From contig NZ_FOOT01000001.1 of the NCBI RefSeq assembly GCF_900113285.1, forward strand, positions 1,216,064 through 1,280,063: a stretch of DNA of 64,000 nt, in the 5' to 3' direction. The notes under the pieces were generated by a model, which saw only the letters and a program-made list of their open reading frames with translations, searched no databases and was not told the origin of the DNA. Position 1 is the first letter of the stretch, and each line of letters opens with the position of its first letter. The DNA is from Pontibacter chinhatensis (GTDB lineage: Bacteria; Bacteroidota; Bacteroidia; Cytophagales; Hymenobacteraceae). The translations under genes and the position numbers were made by a program. This document shows, in pieces, positions 50,981 through 61,300 of the stretch.

Positions 50981-52459
50981 CTAATATACTTCTACATTAG
51001 CGATGACTGGACTTGCCTTGGCCTCGCTAATGTGGATGCGGATTTTATCGGTGTTGATTGGGCTATCGAGCCTGAGGATGCGTTTATACCCGATAGTGGT
51101 GGCATCGGCCACCGGCTTCCAGGCATTGTCCTGCCATACTTCCACGGAGAAGGATTTTACCCGCTGGCCCAGCCGGATGTACTCTTGCAGCAGTACATAC
51201 TTCACGGGCTGTGTTTTGCCTAAATCCACTTCCAGTATACCTGAGGTAACCGCATCGTCTGTCGCCCAGTAGGTTTCTTTGTCCCCGTCCGTCACATTAG
51301 AAGCAGCAAAGGCCTCTGCGTTTCCGCGGTAAGAGTCGGCTTTCACTTTTGCCTTCGCCGCCAGGTTGGTTTTAAACTCCCGGTCCAGCATTTGCCTCCA
51401 CTCCTGCAGTGCTTTCACATCCTGCTCATGAATAAGCCCACGCTTGTCGGGAGGCACGTTCAGCAGCAAGGTAGAGCCGCGCCCCACGGAAGTCAGGTAT
51501 ATATCAAACAGCTTTTCAGGCGTTTTTACGAGCGAGTCTTCCTTGGCATGGTAGAACCAGCCGGGCCGTATGGAGACGTCCACCTCTGCCGGAATCCATT
51601 TGTCGCCGTCTTCAGCGCCTGTGCCCAGGAGTTTTTCTATACCTGCCTGACCTGCATAAAGTGTATCGTTGCTGATGGTGTTCCAGTTCGTTTCGCTCAC
51701 AAAGCCCTTTTCATTGCCCACCCACCGGATGTCCGGACCGGCATCGCTAAAGAATAGCACTTTAGGCTCCGGTTGCAATCCTTCTACCATTTGCAAGGTG
51801 TTAGGCCAGTCGTAGTAGGTTCTGCGGTCGATGTTGCGCTTTTCGCGTGCGCCTCCGTAGTACCCGTCGCCGCCATTGGCTCCATCAAACCACATCTCGA
51901 ACACAGGGCCGTAGTTGGCAAATATTTCCTGCAGCTGGTTCCGGTAATACTCCACATAGGAAGGCTGCCCGTAATCTGCCCGGTTCCGGTCCCAGGGCGA
52001 CAAGTATACGCCAAACTTCAACCCATACTTTCGGCAGGCCTCAGCGACCTCTTTTACCACGTCTCCCTGTCCATTCTTATAGGGACTGTTCTTCACCGAG
52101 TGCTCCGTATACTTGCTAGGCCACAGGGCAAAGCCATCGTGGTGTTTGCAGGTAAGAATTACGCCCTTAAAGCCTGCCTCTTTCAGCGTGCGCACCCATT
52201 GCTCCGCGTCCAGTTGAGAAGGGTTGAAGATGGTAGGACTTTCGTCTCCGTAGCCCCACTCCAGGTCTGTAAAGGTATTGGTGGTGAAGTGGATGAAGGC
52301 ATTCATTTCCATCTCGTGCCAGGCCAGTTGCGCTTCCGTCGGAACAGGAAGCAGGGGCTGAGGAGGAGCAACTTCCTGGACAGAGGTGTTGCTGCTGTTT
52401 GAACAGGAAAGGAAGGCGCCGGTACATGCCGCTGCCAGCCAAATGCTTAATTTCTTCAT
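50981..52459 (-). CDS. Glycoside hydrolase family 29 alpha-L-fucosidase with discoidin domain
   Basis: The 492-residue lipoprotein (lipobox ACTGAFLSC, Cys19) releases alpha-linked L-fucose. The GH29 barrel shows MEMNAFIHFTTNTFTDLEWGYGDE, GFKGVILTCKHHDGFALWPSKYTEHSVKNSPY and the nucleophile Asp192 in FEMWFDGANGG. The C-terminal 140 residues form an F5/8-type C (discoidin) carbohydrate-binding module (NVTDGDKETYWATDD...ILEVDLGKTQPVKYVLLQEYI). Fucosidase plus beta-glucosidase in one block points to a fucosylated beta-glycan such as plant xyloglucan or a host/algal glycan; the choice is open. Confidence 0.94.
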   Translation of the reverse strand: MKKLSIWLAAACTGAFLSCSNSSNTSVQEVAPPQPLLPVPTEAQLAWHEMEMNAFIHFTTNTFTDLEWGYGDESPTIFNPSQLDAEQWVRTLKEAGFKGVILTCKHHDGFALWPSKYTEHSVKNSPYKNGQGDVVKEVAEACRKYGLKFGVYLSPWDRNRADYGQPSYVEYYRNQLQEIFANYGPVFEMWFDGANGGDGYYGGAREKRNIDRRTYYDWPNTLQMVEGLQPEPKVLFFSDAGPDIRWVGNEKGFVSETNWNTISNDTLYAGQAGIEKLLGTGAEDGDKWIPAEVDVSIRPGWFYHAKEDSLVKTPEKLFDIYLTSVGRGSTLLLNVPPDKRGLIHEQDVKALQEWRQMLDREFKTNLAAKAKVKADSYRGNAEAFAASNVTDGDKETYWATDDAVTSGILEVDLGKTQPVKYVLLQEYIRLGQRVKSFSVEVWQDNAWKPVADATTIGYKRILRLDSPINTDKIRIHISEAKASPVIANVEVY

Positions 52460-52601
52460 CAGTAGGTTTTAGGGTTTATGGGAAAGAAATGGTAGTGTTT
52501 ACCTTATAGTAAGATAGTAAGCTACAGGATAGCACGAAGATGCATGTTATACTGAACTGGTGCAGCCTATGGGCGAGGCGAAGCATGTAGGCTGAACTTT
52601 G

Positions 52602-52991
52602 TCAGGCACTGGCTTTTTTCCTATTTCTATCAATTATCAAGTAAGTAATCAAATTCATAATTACCGAGTTACCGATAAGCATCCAATATAAATTAGCTCC
52701 TCCGAGGTCAAGAAATTCAATCAATCCTTGTAGCGGGTTAAACAATGCTAGTGCAATAACAGCAGGCATCAAATAACCAACAATATTGTAATTCCTATTC
52801 TTAATCAATTTTAAAGTGACTATGGTGATAGCCATATTGAATAGATAATTCAGCGCTAGAATAATTGTATATAAAAACATCACCAATCCTATTGTACCTA
52901 TATCCCCTTCTTCGTTTATTAAGGATACGATCAAGATAATCGGCAAATAGATGAAATGCAGAAGGTAATATGTTTGAATTTTCTCGTTCAT
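52602..52991 (-). CDS. Small AT-rich integral membrane protein, unknown function
   Basis: The 129-residue protein appears to have four transmembrane helices (about 8-24, 31-57, 67-84 and 98-118) and a basic C-terminus (DRNRKKASA). No family is recognised. The gene is clearly more AT-rich than its neighbours, with AT-ending codons and long stretches of Ile/Leu/Asn. This suggests recent acquisition, or a leftover gene between the fucosidase and DUF1080 genes. It may be unrelated to the glycan system. Confidence 0.6.
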   Translation of the reverse strand: MNEKIQTYYLLHFIYLPIILIVSLINEEGDIGTIGLVMFLYTIILALNYLFNMAITIVTLKLIKNRNYNIVGYLMPAVIALALFNPLQGLIEFLDLGGANLYWMLIGNSVIMNLITYLIIDRNRKKASA

Positions 52992-53100
52992 GAAATTAGC
53001 TAGTGCCTAATTAAGAAGTATAGGGAAGTTCTCCTCTGCTTGCCAACATTCCTCGATAGCACCGGAGTTTTTTATACTTCCTGATGTCGTGAAAGCAAGG

Positions 53101-53133
53101 TGGTCCTGACTCCATTACCTAAAGCCAGGACCA
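53101..53133. terminator. Hairpin between the DUF1080 gene and the small membrane-protein gene
   Basis: TGGTCCTG (53101-53108) and CAGGACCA (53126-53133) pair perfectly with a 17-nt loop. There is no T-tract, so it may be an RNA-processing or partial termination site. Confidence 0.35.
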
Positions 53134-53255
53134 TCAATTAACCTCACTTAATAACTCACAACCTATCATCTAAATACCTGAGCCATTTTATACTTGCTCG
53201 TTTAGAGAAGGTAGCTCAACCAAGTATAAACGGCTGGTTTTTACCCGTTAACAGG

Positions 53256-54029
53256 CTATTTCAACTCCCTTATCCAGATATTGCGGAAGCTAATGGGCTC
53301 GCTTTTGTCTCCGTGCGCCTGTAGTTTGATGGGGCTGGCACCATGCGCTTTGTAGGTGGGTGTTCCGATATACTGCGTTGGCCCAAGCAACTCCACGTTG
53401 TTCTGCACCAGTACCCCGTTGAACAGGACCGTGACGCGTGCCGGAGACTTCATGGTGCCATCTGCCTCGAACACCGGCGCTTTCCAGAAAATATCGTAGC
53501 TCTGCCACTCGCCAGGCTTTTTAGCTGGATTTGCCAACGGCACAAACTGTTTGTAGATACTGCCCGCCATGCCATTTACATAGGTCTTGTTCTGGTAGGA
53601 GTCCAGCACCTGCAGCTCGTAGCCATCATCCCCTTTCCCTGTGGAGGCCAGGAAAATCCCACTATTGCCCCGCGACTGCCCTTCCAGGTTAATGTTCTCC
53701 GGAATGCGCCACTCGATGTGCAACTGGTAATCGGTAAAGGTCTTTTTTGTCTCAATGTTGCCGGCCGGTTTGTTCACGGTCATCACCCCATTGGCGACGG
53801 TCCACCCGGCAGGTTGGGTCCTGTCTTTTGTTGATACCCACTGGTCCAGGTTTTTCCCATCAAACAACATGAAAGCATCTGAGGGGGCCTGCAGGTGCAC
53901 CTGCCCGGGCTGCACCACCTTCGGGACCGGCTCCCATACTTCCGTGTCTTCCGGTTTTGCTTTTTGCTGCGCCTGCGCTGCCATTAAAGTAGTTGTTAAA
54001 ATAGCGGTGAAGAGTAGTTTATACTTCAT
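53256..54029 (-). CDS. DUF1080 protein (3-keto-glycoside hydrolase/hydratase family)
   Basis: The 257-residue exported protein (signal MKYKLLFTAILTTTLMAAQAQ) folds as a concanavalin-like beta-sandwich. Family marks are FMLFDGKNLDQWVS, LHIEWRIPE, SRGNSGIFLAS, DDGYELQVLDSYQN, AGSIYKQFVP and the C-terminal KLQAHGDKSEPISFRNIWIREL. Members of DUF1080 (PF06439) have been shown to act on 3-keto-disaccharides or their elimination products. Directly upstream in the same direction are a GMC oxidoreductase and its small subunit, which could produce the 3-keto sugar. The assignment to that pathway is inferred from family and context. Confidence 0.85.
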   Translation of the reverse strand: MKYKLLFTAILTTTLMAAQAQQKAKPEDTEVWEPVPKVVQPGQVHLQAPSDAFMLFDGKNLDQWVSTKDRTQPAGWTVANGVMTVNKPAGNIETKKTFTDYQLHIEWRIPENINLEGQSRGNSGIFLASTGKGDDGYELQVLDSYQNKTYVNGMAGSIYKQFVPLANPAKKPGEWQSYDIFWKAPVFEADGTMKSPARVTVLFNGVLVQNNVELLGPTQYIGTPTYKAHGASPIKLQAHGDKSEPISFRNIWIRELK

Positions 54030-54085
54030 ATGTGGTATAGCTAATAATACACATTCTTATTACTTTTTACTGAAGCAATGCCTCA

Positions 54086-54754
54086 TCAGGCTAGGTCATC
54101 ATACCGCACGCACTCCCGCAATTCTTTTTCGGTATAGGCCAGGTTATACTCTTTCAAAACCTCGTCCGGCACCCCTTTCCAAAGGTTCGGGCGGTTTCCC
54201 TCATAGCCCAGGTCCTTTACTCCCATTTCAGAAGTAAAGAAGCCGGTGGCTGTCAGGTTGCGCATCAGGCTAAAGAAGGCGACGCCCTTCTTCATCTCAG
54301 GTGCAGCTTTTTGAGGGTAAGCGATGGCATCCACCACTTGCATCTGCTGCTTTTCATCACAGTCTTTGAAGGCTTTTTCAAACCGGTTCAGGCACTCTAT
54401 ATCCAGCCATTTCAGGCCGCTGCGCATGGGAGTCTGGAACTCAGGCTTATCTTTGACGATGAACTCGATAAACTCCGGCACACCCGCCTCTTCTGCATTT
54501 CCGCTTTTCTCGTCTGCCGGGATGATGATGTTGGCCAGCAAGGTGATGGTAGCCATCTCATGCTCTGCAAAGAAAGTTTTAGAGCTTACCGCTTCCTGGT
54601 GCGCCACCTCTTCCGGCATGCGTCCGGGTTCTCCGGCAGGCGTTTCAATAACTTCTGCAACGTTCTCCTCAGTCTTGGTACCGCAGGACTCCAGGAGTAT
54701 CGCCGAAGAAACAGCACCTAATACGATTGCCTTGAATGATTCTCTTCTATCCAT
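54086..54754 (-). CDS. Gluconate 2-dehydrogenase subunit 3-family protein
   Basis: The 222-residue protein begins MDRRESFKAIVLGAVSSAILLESCG, combining a twin-arginine-like motif with a lipobox (Cys24). It is therefore probably exported folded and lipid-anchored. The remainder matches the small-subunit domain PF13618 (TITLLANIIIPADEKSGNAEEAGVPEFIEFIVKD; GLKWLDIECLNRFEKAFKDC). It lies 28 bp after the GMC gene. In such pairs the small subunit carries the export signal and is thought to escort the flavoprotein to the periplasm, so the GMC enzyme here is likely periplasmic. Confidence 0.88.
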   Translation of the reverse strand: MDRRESFKAIVLGAVSSAILLESCGTKTEENVAEVIETPAGEPGRMPEEVAHQEAVSSKTFFAEHEMATITLLANIIIPADEKSGNAEEAGVPEFIEFIVKDKPEFQTPMRSGLKWLDIECLNRFEKAFKDCDEKQQMQVVDAIAYPQKAAPEMKKGVAFFSLMRNLTATGFFTSEMGVKDLGYEGNRPNLWKGVPDEVLKEYNLAYTEKELRECVRYDDLA

Positions 54755-54782
54755 TTTGTTCTGATTTTAATCGGAAATATTC

Positions 54783-56522
54783 CTAGAGGTTTTGCTTCTT
54801 CATTTGATCCACGATGTACTCGGAGGCGCGCATCGACAGGGCCATAATCGTCCAGGTAATGTTCTTGTCTGCCTGGGATACAAACTGCCCTCCGTCTACA
54901 CAGAAAAGGTTCTTGCAATCATGAGCCTGGCTCCATTTGTTCAAGGCTGATCGCTTTGGGTCGTTGCCCATGCGCACGGTGCCCGCCTCATGGATGATCT
55001 TGCCGGGATTCTCCAAACCCCATTTGTTGTGAGGTCCGTTGTCGCCACCCCATGTGATGACGGCACCCATTTCATGCATGATTTCCTTGAAGGTCTCGTT
55101 CATGTGTTTGGCCTGGTTAATCTCATAATCAGAGTGCTTCACGTTAAAGCGCAGCACCGGAATGCCATACTTATCCACCACGTTGGGGTCAATCTCGCAA
55201 TAGTTGTGCTCAAAAGCGATGGCTTCTCCACGGCCGGCCATACCTACACCCGCGCCATACATGAACCGGTAGTCGTCTTTCAAGGACTTACCGTAGCCGC
55301 CCGCCTCTTTGGTTTTGCCATGCACCTGCATCTTTCCATTCAGGTTTTCAATTCCCCAGCCAAAGCCATACGCTGGTTGCTGCATGCCTCCCCAGTACTC
55401 AATGTGGTAACCTCTCGGGAAGTCCAGCTTCTTGTTGTCCAGCCACCAGGGAGTATAAACGTGCATGCCACCGACACCATCCTCGTTGTAGCGCTTGCGG
55501 CCCATGAGGTGCGGGAGCACTCCTCCCATCGCAGCCCCGGTGGAGTCGTGCAGGTATTTGCCCACTACGTCGCTGGAGTTGGCCAAGCCGTTCGGGTGAC
55601 GCCGGGAAACTGAGTTGAGCAGCAGACGCGCGCTTTCGCAGGCGCTTGCCGCCAAAATAACTACTCTTCCGTCCACCTGGTAGTCCTGCATGTCCAGGGT
55701 ATCCACATAAGACACACCGGTTGCCAAGCCTTCTGAGTTCGTGATTACTTCGCGTGCCATGGCATGCGGAATAACATCCAGGTTGCCAGTTTCCACAGCA
55801 GGCTTAACTAAACAGGAGGAAGAGGAAAAATCTGCGTAAGCCTTGCAGCTACGGCCGCACTGTGCGCAGTAAAAGCACTGCCCCCGCTCGTCGTTAATCT
55901 TTTTGGTAAGTACCGACAGGCGCGAAGGTATAACAGGGATGCCGATTCCGGTGGCCGCTTTTTTGATCATCAGTTCGTGCAAACGCGGTAGCGGTGGCGG
56001 CAGGAAAACTCCGTCGGGTTCATCCTCCAAACCTTCGTTTGTACCAAACACCCCTATCAGCCTGTCCACCCTATCGTAGTATGGTTTTACATCCTCATAG
56101 CCGATGGGCCAGTCTTCCCCAAGGCCATCTATACTTTTGTGCTTGAAATCTTTTGGTCCAAAGCGCAGGGAGATTCTGCCCCAGTGGTTTGTTCTTCCGC
56201 CCAGCATGCGGGCACGCCACCAATCCCACTCGGTTCCTTCTGCCTTTGTGTAAGGCTCGCCGTCTATTTCCCATCCCCAGTAGCAGCCGTCAAAATCACC
56301 AAAAGGCCTGAACTTGGTACTAGCCCCTCTTCTGGGAGACTCCCATGGATTTTTTAACTGTGCTGAGTCTGTGGCGGGATCGTACATTGCCCCTGCCTCC
56401 AACATACATACTTTAAGCCCTGCCTTGGCTAGCACATAGGCGGCCATGCCCCCTCCCGCGCCTGAGCCGACAATCACGGCATCGTACTTTTTTGCTTCTT
56501 TTTTGACCTGAAAATCTTTCAT
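54783..56522 (-). CDS. GMC-family FAD oxidoreductase, probable periplasmic sugar dehydrogenase
   Basis: The 579-residue flavoprotein has the ADP-binding motif VGSGAGGGMAAYVLAKAGLKVCMLEAG at 18-42, the GMC motif GGRTNHWGR near 111, and a C-terminal AGTVRMGNDPKRSALN / LFCVDGGQFVSQADKNITWTIMALSMRASEYI block with the conserved His/Asn-type active-site region. It has no signal peptide of its own and is paired with the exported subunit-3 protein. A Cys-rich stretch (RGQCFYCAQCGRSCKAYADFSSSSC) near 221-246 could bind an iron-sulfur or metal centre. This type oxidises sugars, including C3 of glycosides, passing electrons to the respiratory chain. Start at 56522 preferred to 56537. Confidence 0.9.
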   Translation of the reverse strand: MKDFQVKKEAKKYDAVIVGSGAGGGMAAYVLAKAGLKVCMLEAGAMYDPATDSAQLKNPWESPRRGASTKFRPFGDFDGCYWGWEIDGEPYTKAEGTEWDWWRARMLGGRTNHWGRISLRFGPKDFKHKSIDGLGEDWPIGYEDVKPYYDRVDRLIGVFGTNEGLEDEPDGVFLPPPLPRLHELMIKKAATGIGIPVIPSRLSVLTKKINDERGQCFYCAQCGRSCKAYADFSSSSCLVKPAVETGNLDVIPHAMAREVITNSEGLATGVSYVDTLDMQDYQVDGRVVILAASACESARLLLNSVSRRHPNGLANSSDVVGKYLHDSTGAAMGGVLPHLMGRKRYNEDGVGGMHVYTPWWLDNKKLDFPRGYHIEYWGGMQQPAYGFGWGIENLNGKMQVHGKTKEAGGYGKSLKDDYRFMYGAGVGMAGRGEAIAFEHNYCEIDPNVVDKYGIPVLRFNVKHSDYEINQAKHMNETFKEIMHEMGAVITWGGDNGPHNKWGLENPGKIIHEAGTVRMGNDPKRSALNKWSQAHDCKNLFCVDGGQFVSQADKNITWTIMALSMRASEYIVDQMKKQNL

Positions 56523-56719
56523 ATGCTTTTTTATCAAGGGTGTTGTCGGCTACCAGAGAAGATGGTTACCATAATATAGTAGATCTTAGCGGCTTTCCAG
56601 GGAGTTTCTGAAAGGCTGCTAAGATCTAATATACAAAAGCAATCGTAGGAAATTGTAATTTATTTATGCTTTGAACTCTTGCAAGCAGGACTAGCAAGCT
56701 GCTTCAGTTCAAGAAACGA

Positions 56720-58303
56720 TTAATAGCCCGGGTTTTGAGCGCCCAGGCTCGGGTTTCGCTGTCTTTCTGCCTCTGGGATAGGGAAGAGCAGATGCTTCTC
56801 CTCGAATACCTTATTCCAGTTGTTGGCATGCCCTACCAGTTCCACAAAGGTGATCTCACCAGGCTTGCTAGCGGATGTTTCGGGATACTTTCTGGTCCGT
56901 ATCATATCAAACCATAAGCTGAACTCGAACACCAGCTCCCGGTATCGCTCCTTCCATACTTCTTCCACAAAAGCTTCCGTTGACAGTGAGGCAAGTCCAT
57001 TCCTAATCTGTGCCATGTCCTCTTTCCAATAAGCTCTTCCCCTCACTTGGGCCAGGTAATCTGCAGTTACAGCCGATACTCCCTGTGATCTGGCTTTTGC
57101 CTCAGCCGCAATTAACAACACATCCGAGTAGCTGTACATTACAACGTCTTTGCCGGAGCTGGCTGTCTCAAAAATGGCATTGTCGTCGTGCCACATGTAG
57201 GGCGAAGGCTCAAACGTGACTACCTTGCCGTCTCCTAGCGTGAGTGTTGTGTGGAAGTACTGCTTTTCCTGTGCTCTCAGGTCTTTCGCCGAATCATACC
57301 CAAGTAAAAAGGCCCTTACTGGCTGGTAGGCGCCGTTGGTGAGGGCGTAAGCCACGTGCTGCGCCATCGACACAGGATAGGACCACTGTGGATAAGCATT
57401 ATCCGAAATGCCCACCGCGTACTCATGGTATAGCACATACTCATTAGCTGAGGCATCGCCTTTGCGGAGCTTATTGTAGGCGCTGTTTTCCAGCACCACA
57501 TTACCTCCTGCCCTGTCGTGCTGCGTCAGGCTGTAGGCGCCGCTGTTAATAACGCTCTCTGCCATGGCCGCTGCATCAGCATACCTGTCCTCCCGCAGCG
57601 GGTAGCCGCTCATAGTCAGGTAAACATCGGCAAGCAAAGTGGCTGCAGCTCCTTTCGTGATACGGCTACCGTTGTTGGCCATGGATGTTTCGGCAAGGCC
57701 ACCTTCGTTAACGGCAAACTTCAGATCCTCCTCAATCAGGTTATATACTTCTTTTATTGAATTCCGCGCAGCATAAAGGTCAGTGGGCGATTCGTAGGGC
57801 TCTGTTACGACAGGCACCTCTCCGAACATTCTAACCAGGTAAAAGTAGGCATAGGCTCTGAAGAATTTGGCTTCGGCCAGCAGCTTGTTACGTTCGGCAT
57901 CTGTTAAGTCTGGTGTGGTGGGAATATACTTGATAGCATTATTCGCCCGCGAGATACCGCGGTACAGGTCGTCCCAGATGCCTCCCAGGAAGCCATTTAG
58001 GTTGTTGCCGTTCAGCGTAAGCTGCTGGGCATGTTGCACGTGCACCTCCTGCCCCTTGTACTCGTTGTCGAAGAAGCCGGACATATAGTTGCCAATGATG
58101 GCTTCGGCTCCAAAGTATACTCCACCATCAAATAGCTGCGGGGCACCGTTCCGATACAGGGAGTTCACAGCATTATAGGCGTGGGCCGGCAAGGTAAAGT
58201 TCTGCTCAGCGCTTAGCTGGTTTTTTGGCACCTCATCCAGAAAGTCCTCACAGGAAAAGCATACTAAGCCTGTCAACGCGAGTATTACACTTATCTTTTT
58301 CAT
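56720..58303 (-). CDS. SusD/RagB-family lipoprotein, glycan block 2
   Basis: About 527 residues with a lipoprotein signal (MKKISVILALTGLVCFSC, Cys18; the second ATG is preferred). AEAKFFRAYAYFYLVRMFGEVPVVTEPY and the C-terminal RYRELVFEFSLWFDMIRTRKYPE...LLFPIPEAERQRNPSLGAQNPGY are SusD signatures. It is the partner of the susC located 22 bp upstream and lies in the same orientation as the oxidoreductase and hydrolase genes that follow. A 197-bp gap separates it from the GMC gene, so a second promoter there is possible. Confidence 0.93.
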   Translation of the reverse strand: MKKISVILALTGLVCFSCEDFLDEVPKNQLSAEQNFTLPAHAYNAVNSLYRNGAPQLFDGGVYFGAEAIIGNYMSGFFDNEYKGQEVHVQHAQQLTLNGNNLNGFLGGIWDDLYRGISRANNAIKYIPTTPDLTDAERNKLLAEAKFFRAYAYFYLVRMFGEVPVVTEPYESPTDLYAARNSIKEVYNLIEEDLKFAVNEGGLAETSMANNGSRITKGAAATLLADVYLTMSGYPLREDRYADAAAMAESVINSGAYSLTQHDRAGGNVVLENSAYNKLRKGDASANEYVLYHEYAVGISDNAYPQWSYPVSMAQHVAYALTNGAYQPVRAFLLGYDSAKDLRAQEKQYFHTTLTLGDGKVVTFEPSPYMWHDDNAIFETASSGKDVVMYSYSDVLLIAAEAKARSQGVSAVTADYLAQVRGRAYWKEDMAQIRNGLASLSTEAFVEEVWKERYRELVFEFSLWFDMIRTRKYPETSASKPGEITFVELVGHANNWNKVFEEKHLLFPIPEAERQRNPSLGAQNPGY

Positions 58304-58325
58304 ATTGCTTTTCATTTGCGTCTTT

Positions 58326-61300
58326 TTAGAATTTCACGTTTAAGCCCAAGGTATAAGTCCTCGGTCTGGGATACTGGAAGAAGAAGATGTTCTGCCCCCA
58401 TTGATCGCCTCCCCAGGAGGTAGCTTCCGGGTCATATCCCTGGAACTCGTCCGCGTGAATGACAAAAGCATTCTGTACACTTGCGTAAACCCTTAGCGCC
58501 TTCAAGTTCAGCGCTGGCAAGAAGGTGTTGTCAAAGTTGTAGCCCAGCGAGATAAGGTTGCCACGCAGATACGAACCATTGGCTACCCATCTGCTGTCCA
58601 CCTCGCTGTTTTGCCCGGCGTAGGCCTGGTTTCGTATTTCCTGCACCATGGTGTTCTGTCTTTCCGGTGTCCAGCCTTCAGTTAAAATGGTACGCAGACC
58701 GTTGGCAATGCCGGATCTATCCTCGGTGGAGTGATAAAACTGCTGCAGGATATCCACACCGTAAACAAACTGCAGGTCAACAGAAAGGTCGAAGTTGTTG
58801 TACTGGAAGTTGTTGATGAAGCTGCCCGTCCAATCCGGAAGGCCTTTGCCAAGTATGGACTTCTCTCGTGCCCGCTTTGCCTCGCCCGGTACGGCACCTA
58901 CCTTGGCGGCTTCATCCGCCTCGTCTGTGCCCCAGGTTCCTAGGCGTTCATAGCCCCAGAAAGAGCTGACAGGCTCCCCAACACGCAGGATGGTCTGGCT
59001 ACCTGATACCCACCACGGCCCCATCTCAATGTCTTCATCATTTTCTCCCAGCTTCTCTATCCTGTTCTTGTTGTAGTTGAAGTTCAGGGTAGACTCCCAT
59101 CTGAAGGCGCTGTTGTCGATGTTGGTGGTGGTGAGCATCACCTCGATGCCCCGGTTAGACACAGAACCGATGTTGTCCCTAACAGAGCTGAAGCCTGTGG
59201 AGTGAGGGATAGGCCGGTCGAGCAGCAGGTCAGTGGTCAGCTTATAGTAGTAGTCAAACTCCAGCCCTACCCGGTTATTGAAAAGGCGGGCATCAAAACC
59301 CACATCAAACTGCTTGGTCCTTTCCCATTTCAGATCCGGGTTAGGCATGCGTGATGGAAAGCTTGCCGTCTGTCTTTCCCCGCCTATCAGCACTGTGCCG
59401 GAGGAAACGGTTGCCAATGACTGGTAGGTGGGTATTTCGGTGTTGCCCGTGACCCCGTAGCTGCTTCTGAACTTAAGATGATCCAGGAGGGTAGCATTCT
59501 GCAGGAAGGGCTCATTCGATACCACCCAACCTACACCCAGGGAAGGGAAAAAACCATACTTGTTGTTTTTCCCGAAGCGAGAGGAGCCGTCCACTCTTCC
59601 GGTCAGCGTCAGCAAGTACTTGTCTTTGTAAGCATAGCCGCCCCGCAGGAAGTAGGAGTTCATAGACCATTTCTCATACCCTGACTGTGGCGCACCCGGC
59701 TGACTGGCTGCCCCCATGTTATGGTACCTGAAAAAATCGTCAGCAAAACCTCTGGCTTCCGCTGTGTTGTATTCGTAGGAGCGTTCCTGCCAGCTCAGGC
59801 CGAGCACTGAGTTGATCCGGTGGTCTCCGAGTTCCTTGTTGTAGGACAGGAAAGTTTCCTCCTGCCAGTAATTCATGTAGTAATCCCCGATAAAGGCTCT
59901 TCCCAACGGGCTCGAAATGTTCAGCAGGTCAGTAGGGTAATACTCTTTGAAGCTCCTGTTGTGCTTGTCGAAGCCAAACTGCGTCCGTAAATCGAGACCG
60001 GGTAACAGGTGGAAAGTTAGGTAGGTATTGCCAAAATACTGCGTGCGATCTCTCAAGCGATCCTGGGTTTGGAGCACGTGCACCGGATTGGCCATTCCCT
60101 CCAGGTTGTAGGCATCGCTGATTAAGCTACTGTTACTCCAGGTACCGTCCGGGAACTTCACCGGGAAGATTGGGGGCATCTCTATCATGGTACGGCGCGG
60201 CATCTGGTGCCCACCGCCTTCTTCTGCCTCGTTTTCGCGGGTATAATTAACGAGTAGGTTCACGCCAACAGAAAGCCATTTTTTAGGAGTGGCATCGTAG
60301 GCTACCTTACCGTTCACGCGCTCTAACCAGCTGTTCAGCATGATGCCTTCCATTTTGGCGTAGTTCAGGAAAGCTCCAAAGGAAGACGTATTACCTCTTG
60401 TCTGTAAGGAGAGCTGGTGGTTATGGGAGATAGCCGTGCGGGTGGCTTCCTCCTGCCAGTCTGTATCATACAAGGGGTTGCCGCTGGCGTCGAAAAGTCT
60501 GGGGTCTGATTTAGTGAAGGTTGGCGTGACACCAGGCCGATACTTGGGCGTATTCGCCATGCCTGTCTCCACCACCTGCAGCCACTCCTCGGCGTTGAGC
60601 AGGTCCATTTTCTTGCGCATTTTCCCAACGCTTACAAAGCCATCATACCCTACGACAACCCCTTCCGTCGCCGCTCCCCTTCTGGTAGTCACCAGAATGA
60701 CACCATTAGCTCCGCGCGCTCCGTAAATAGCTGTAGAAGAGGCATCTTTCAACACCTCTATACTTTCTATGTCATTCGGATTGAGGAACTGGATATCTTC
60801 CATCACCACGCCATCCACTACATAAAGCGGACTGGAGGAAGAGTTAATCGTCCCGACCCCTCTGATAACCACGCGGGGGCTACTGGTCGGTGAACCTGAA
60901 TTCAGCTTCACGTTCACGCCGGCGATTTTACCTTGCAACCCCTGCAGTGCGTTCGTAACAGGCGCCTTGAGCAACTCCTCTGAACTTACCACGCCAACCG
61001 AGCCAGTTACATCCGATTTTCTTTGTGTGCCATACCCTGTCACCACTACTTCTTCCAACGCTTTAGCATCGGTTGCCATCGTCACGTCTATGACTCTTTG
61101 GCCGCTTATCGGGATCTCCTGGGTTGCAAAGCCTATGAAAGAAAAGACAAGCGTGCCATTGCTCTGCTCATCAGGCAAAGAAAGGGTAAAACTACCATCG
61201 GTATTGGTGGAGGTGCCCAGGCTGGTTCCTTTTACAAGCACCGTAACCCCAGGCAGCGGAACGCCATTATCATCCCGTACCGTGCCTGTTATCTGAAATT

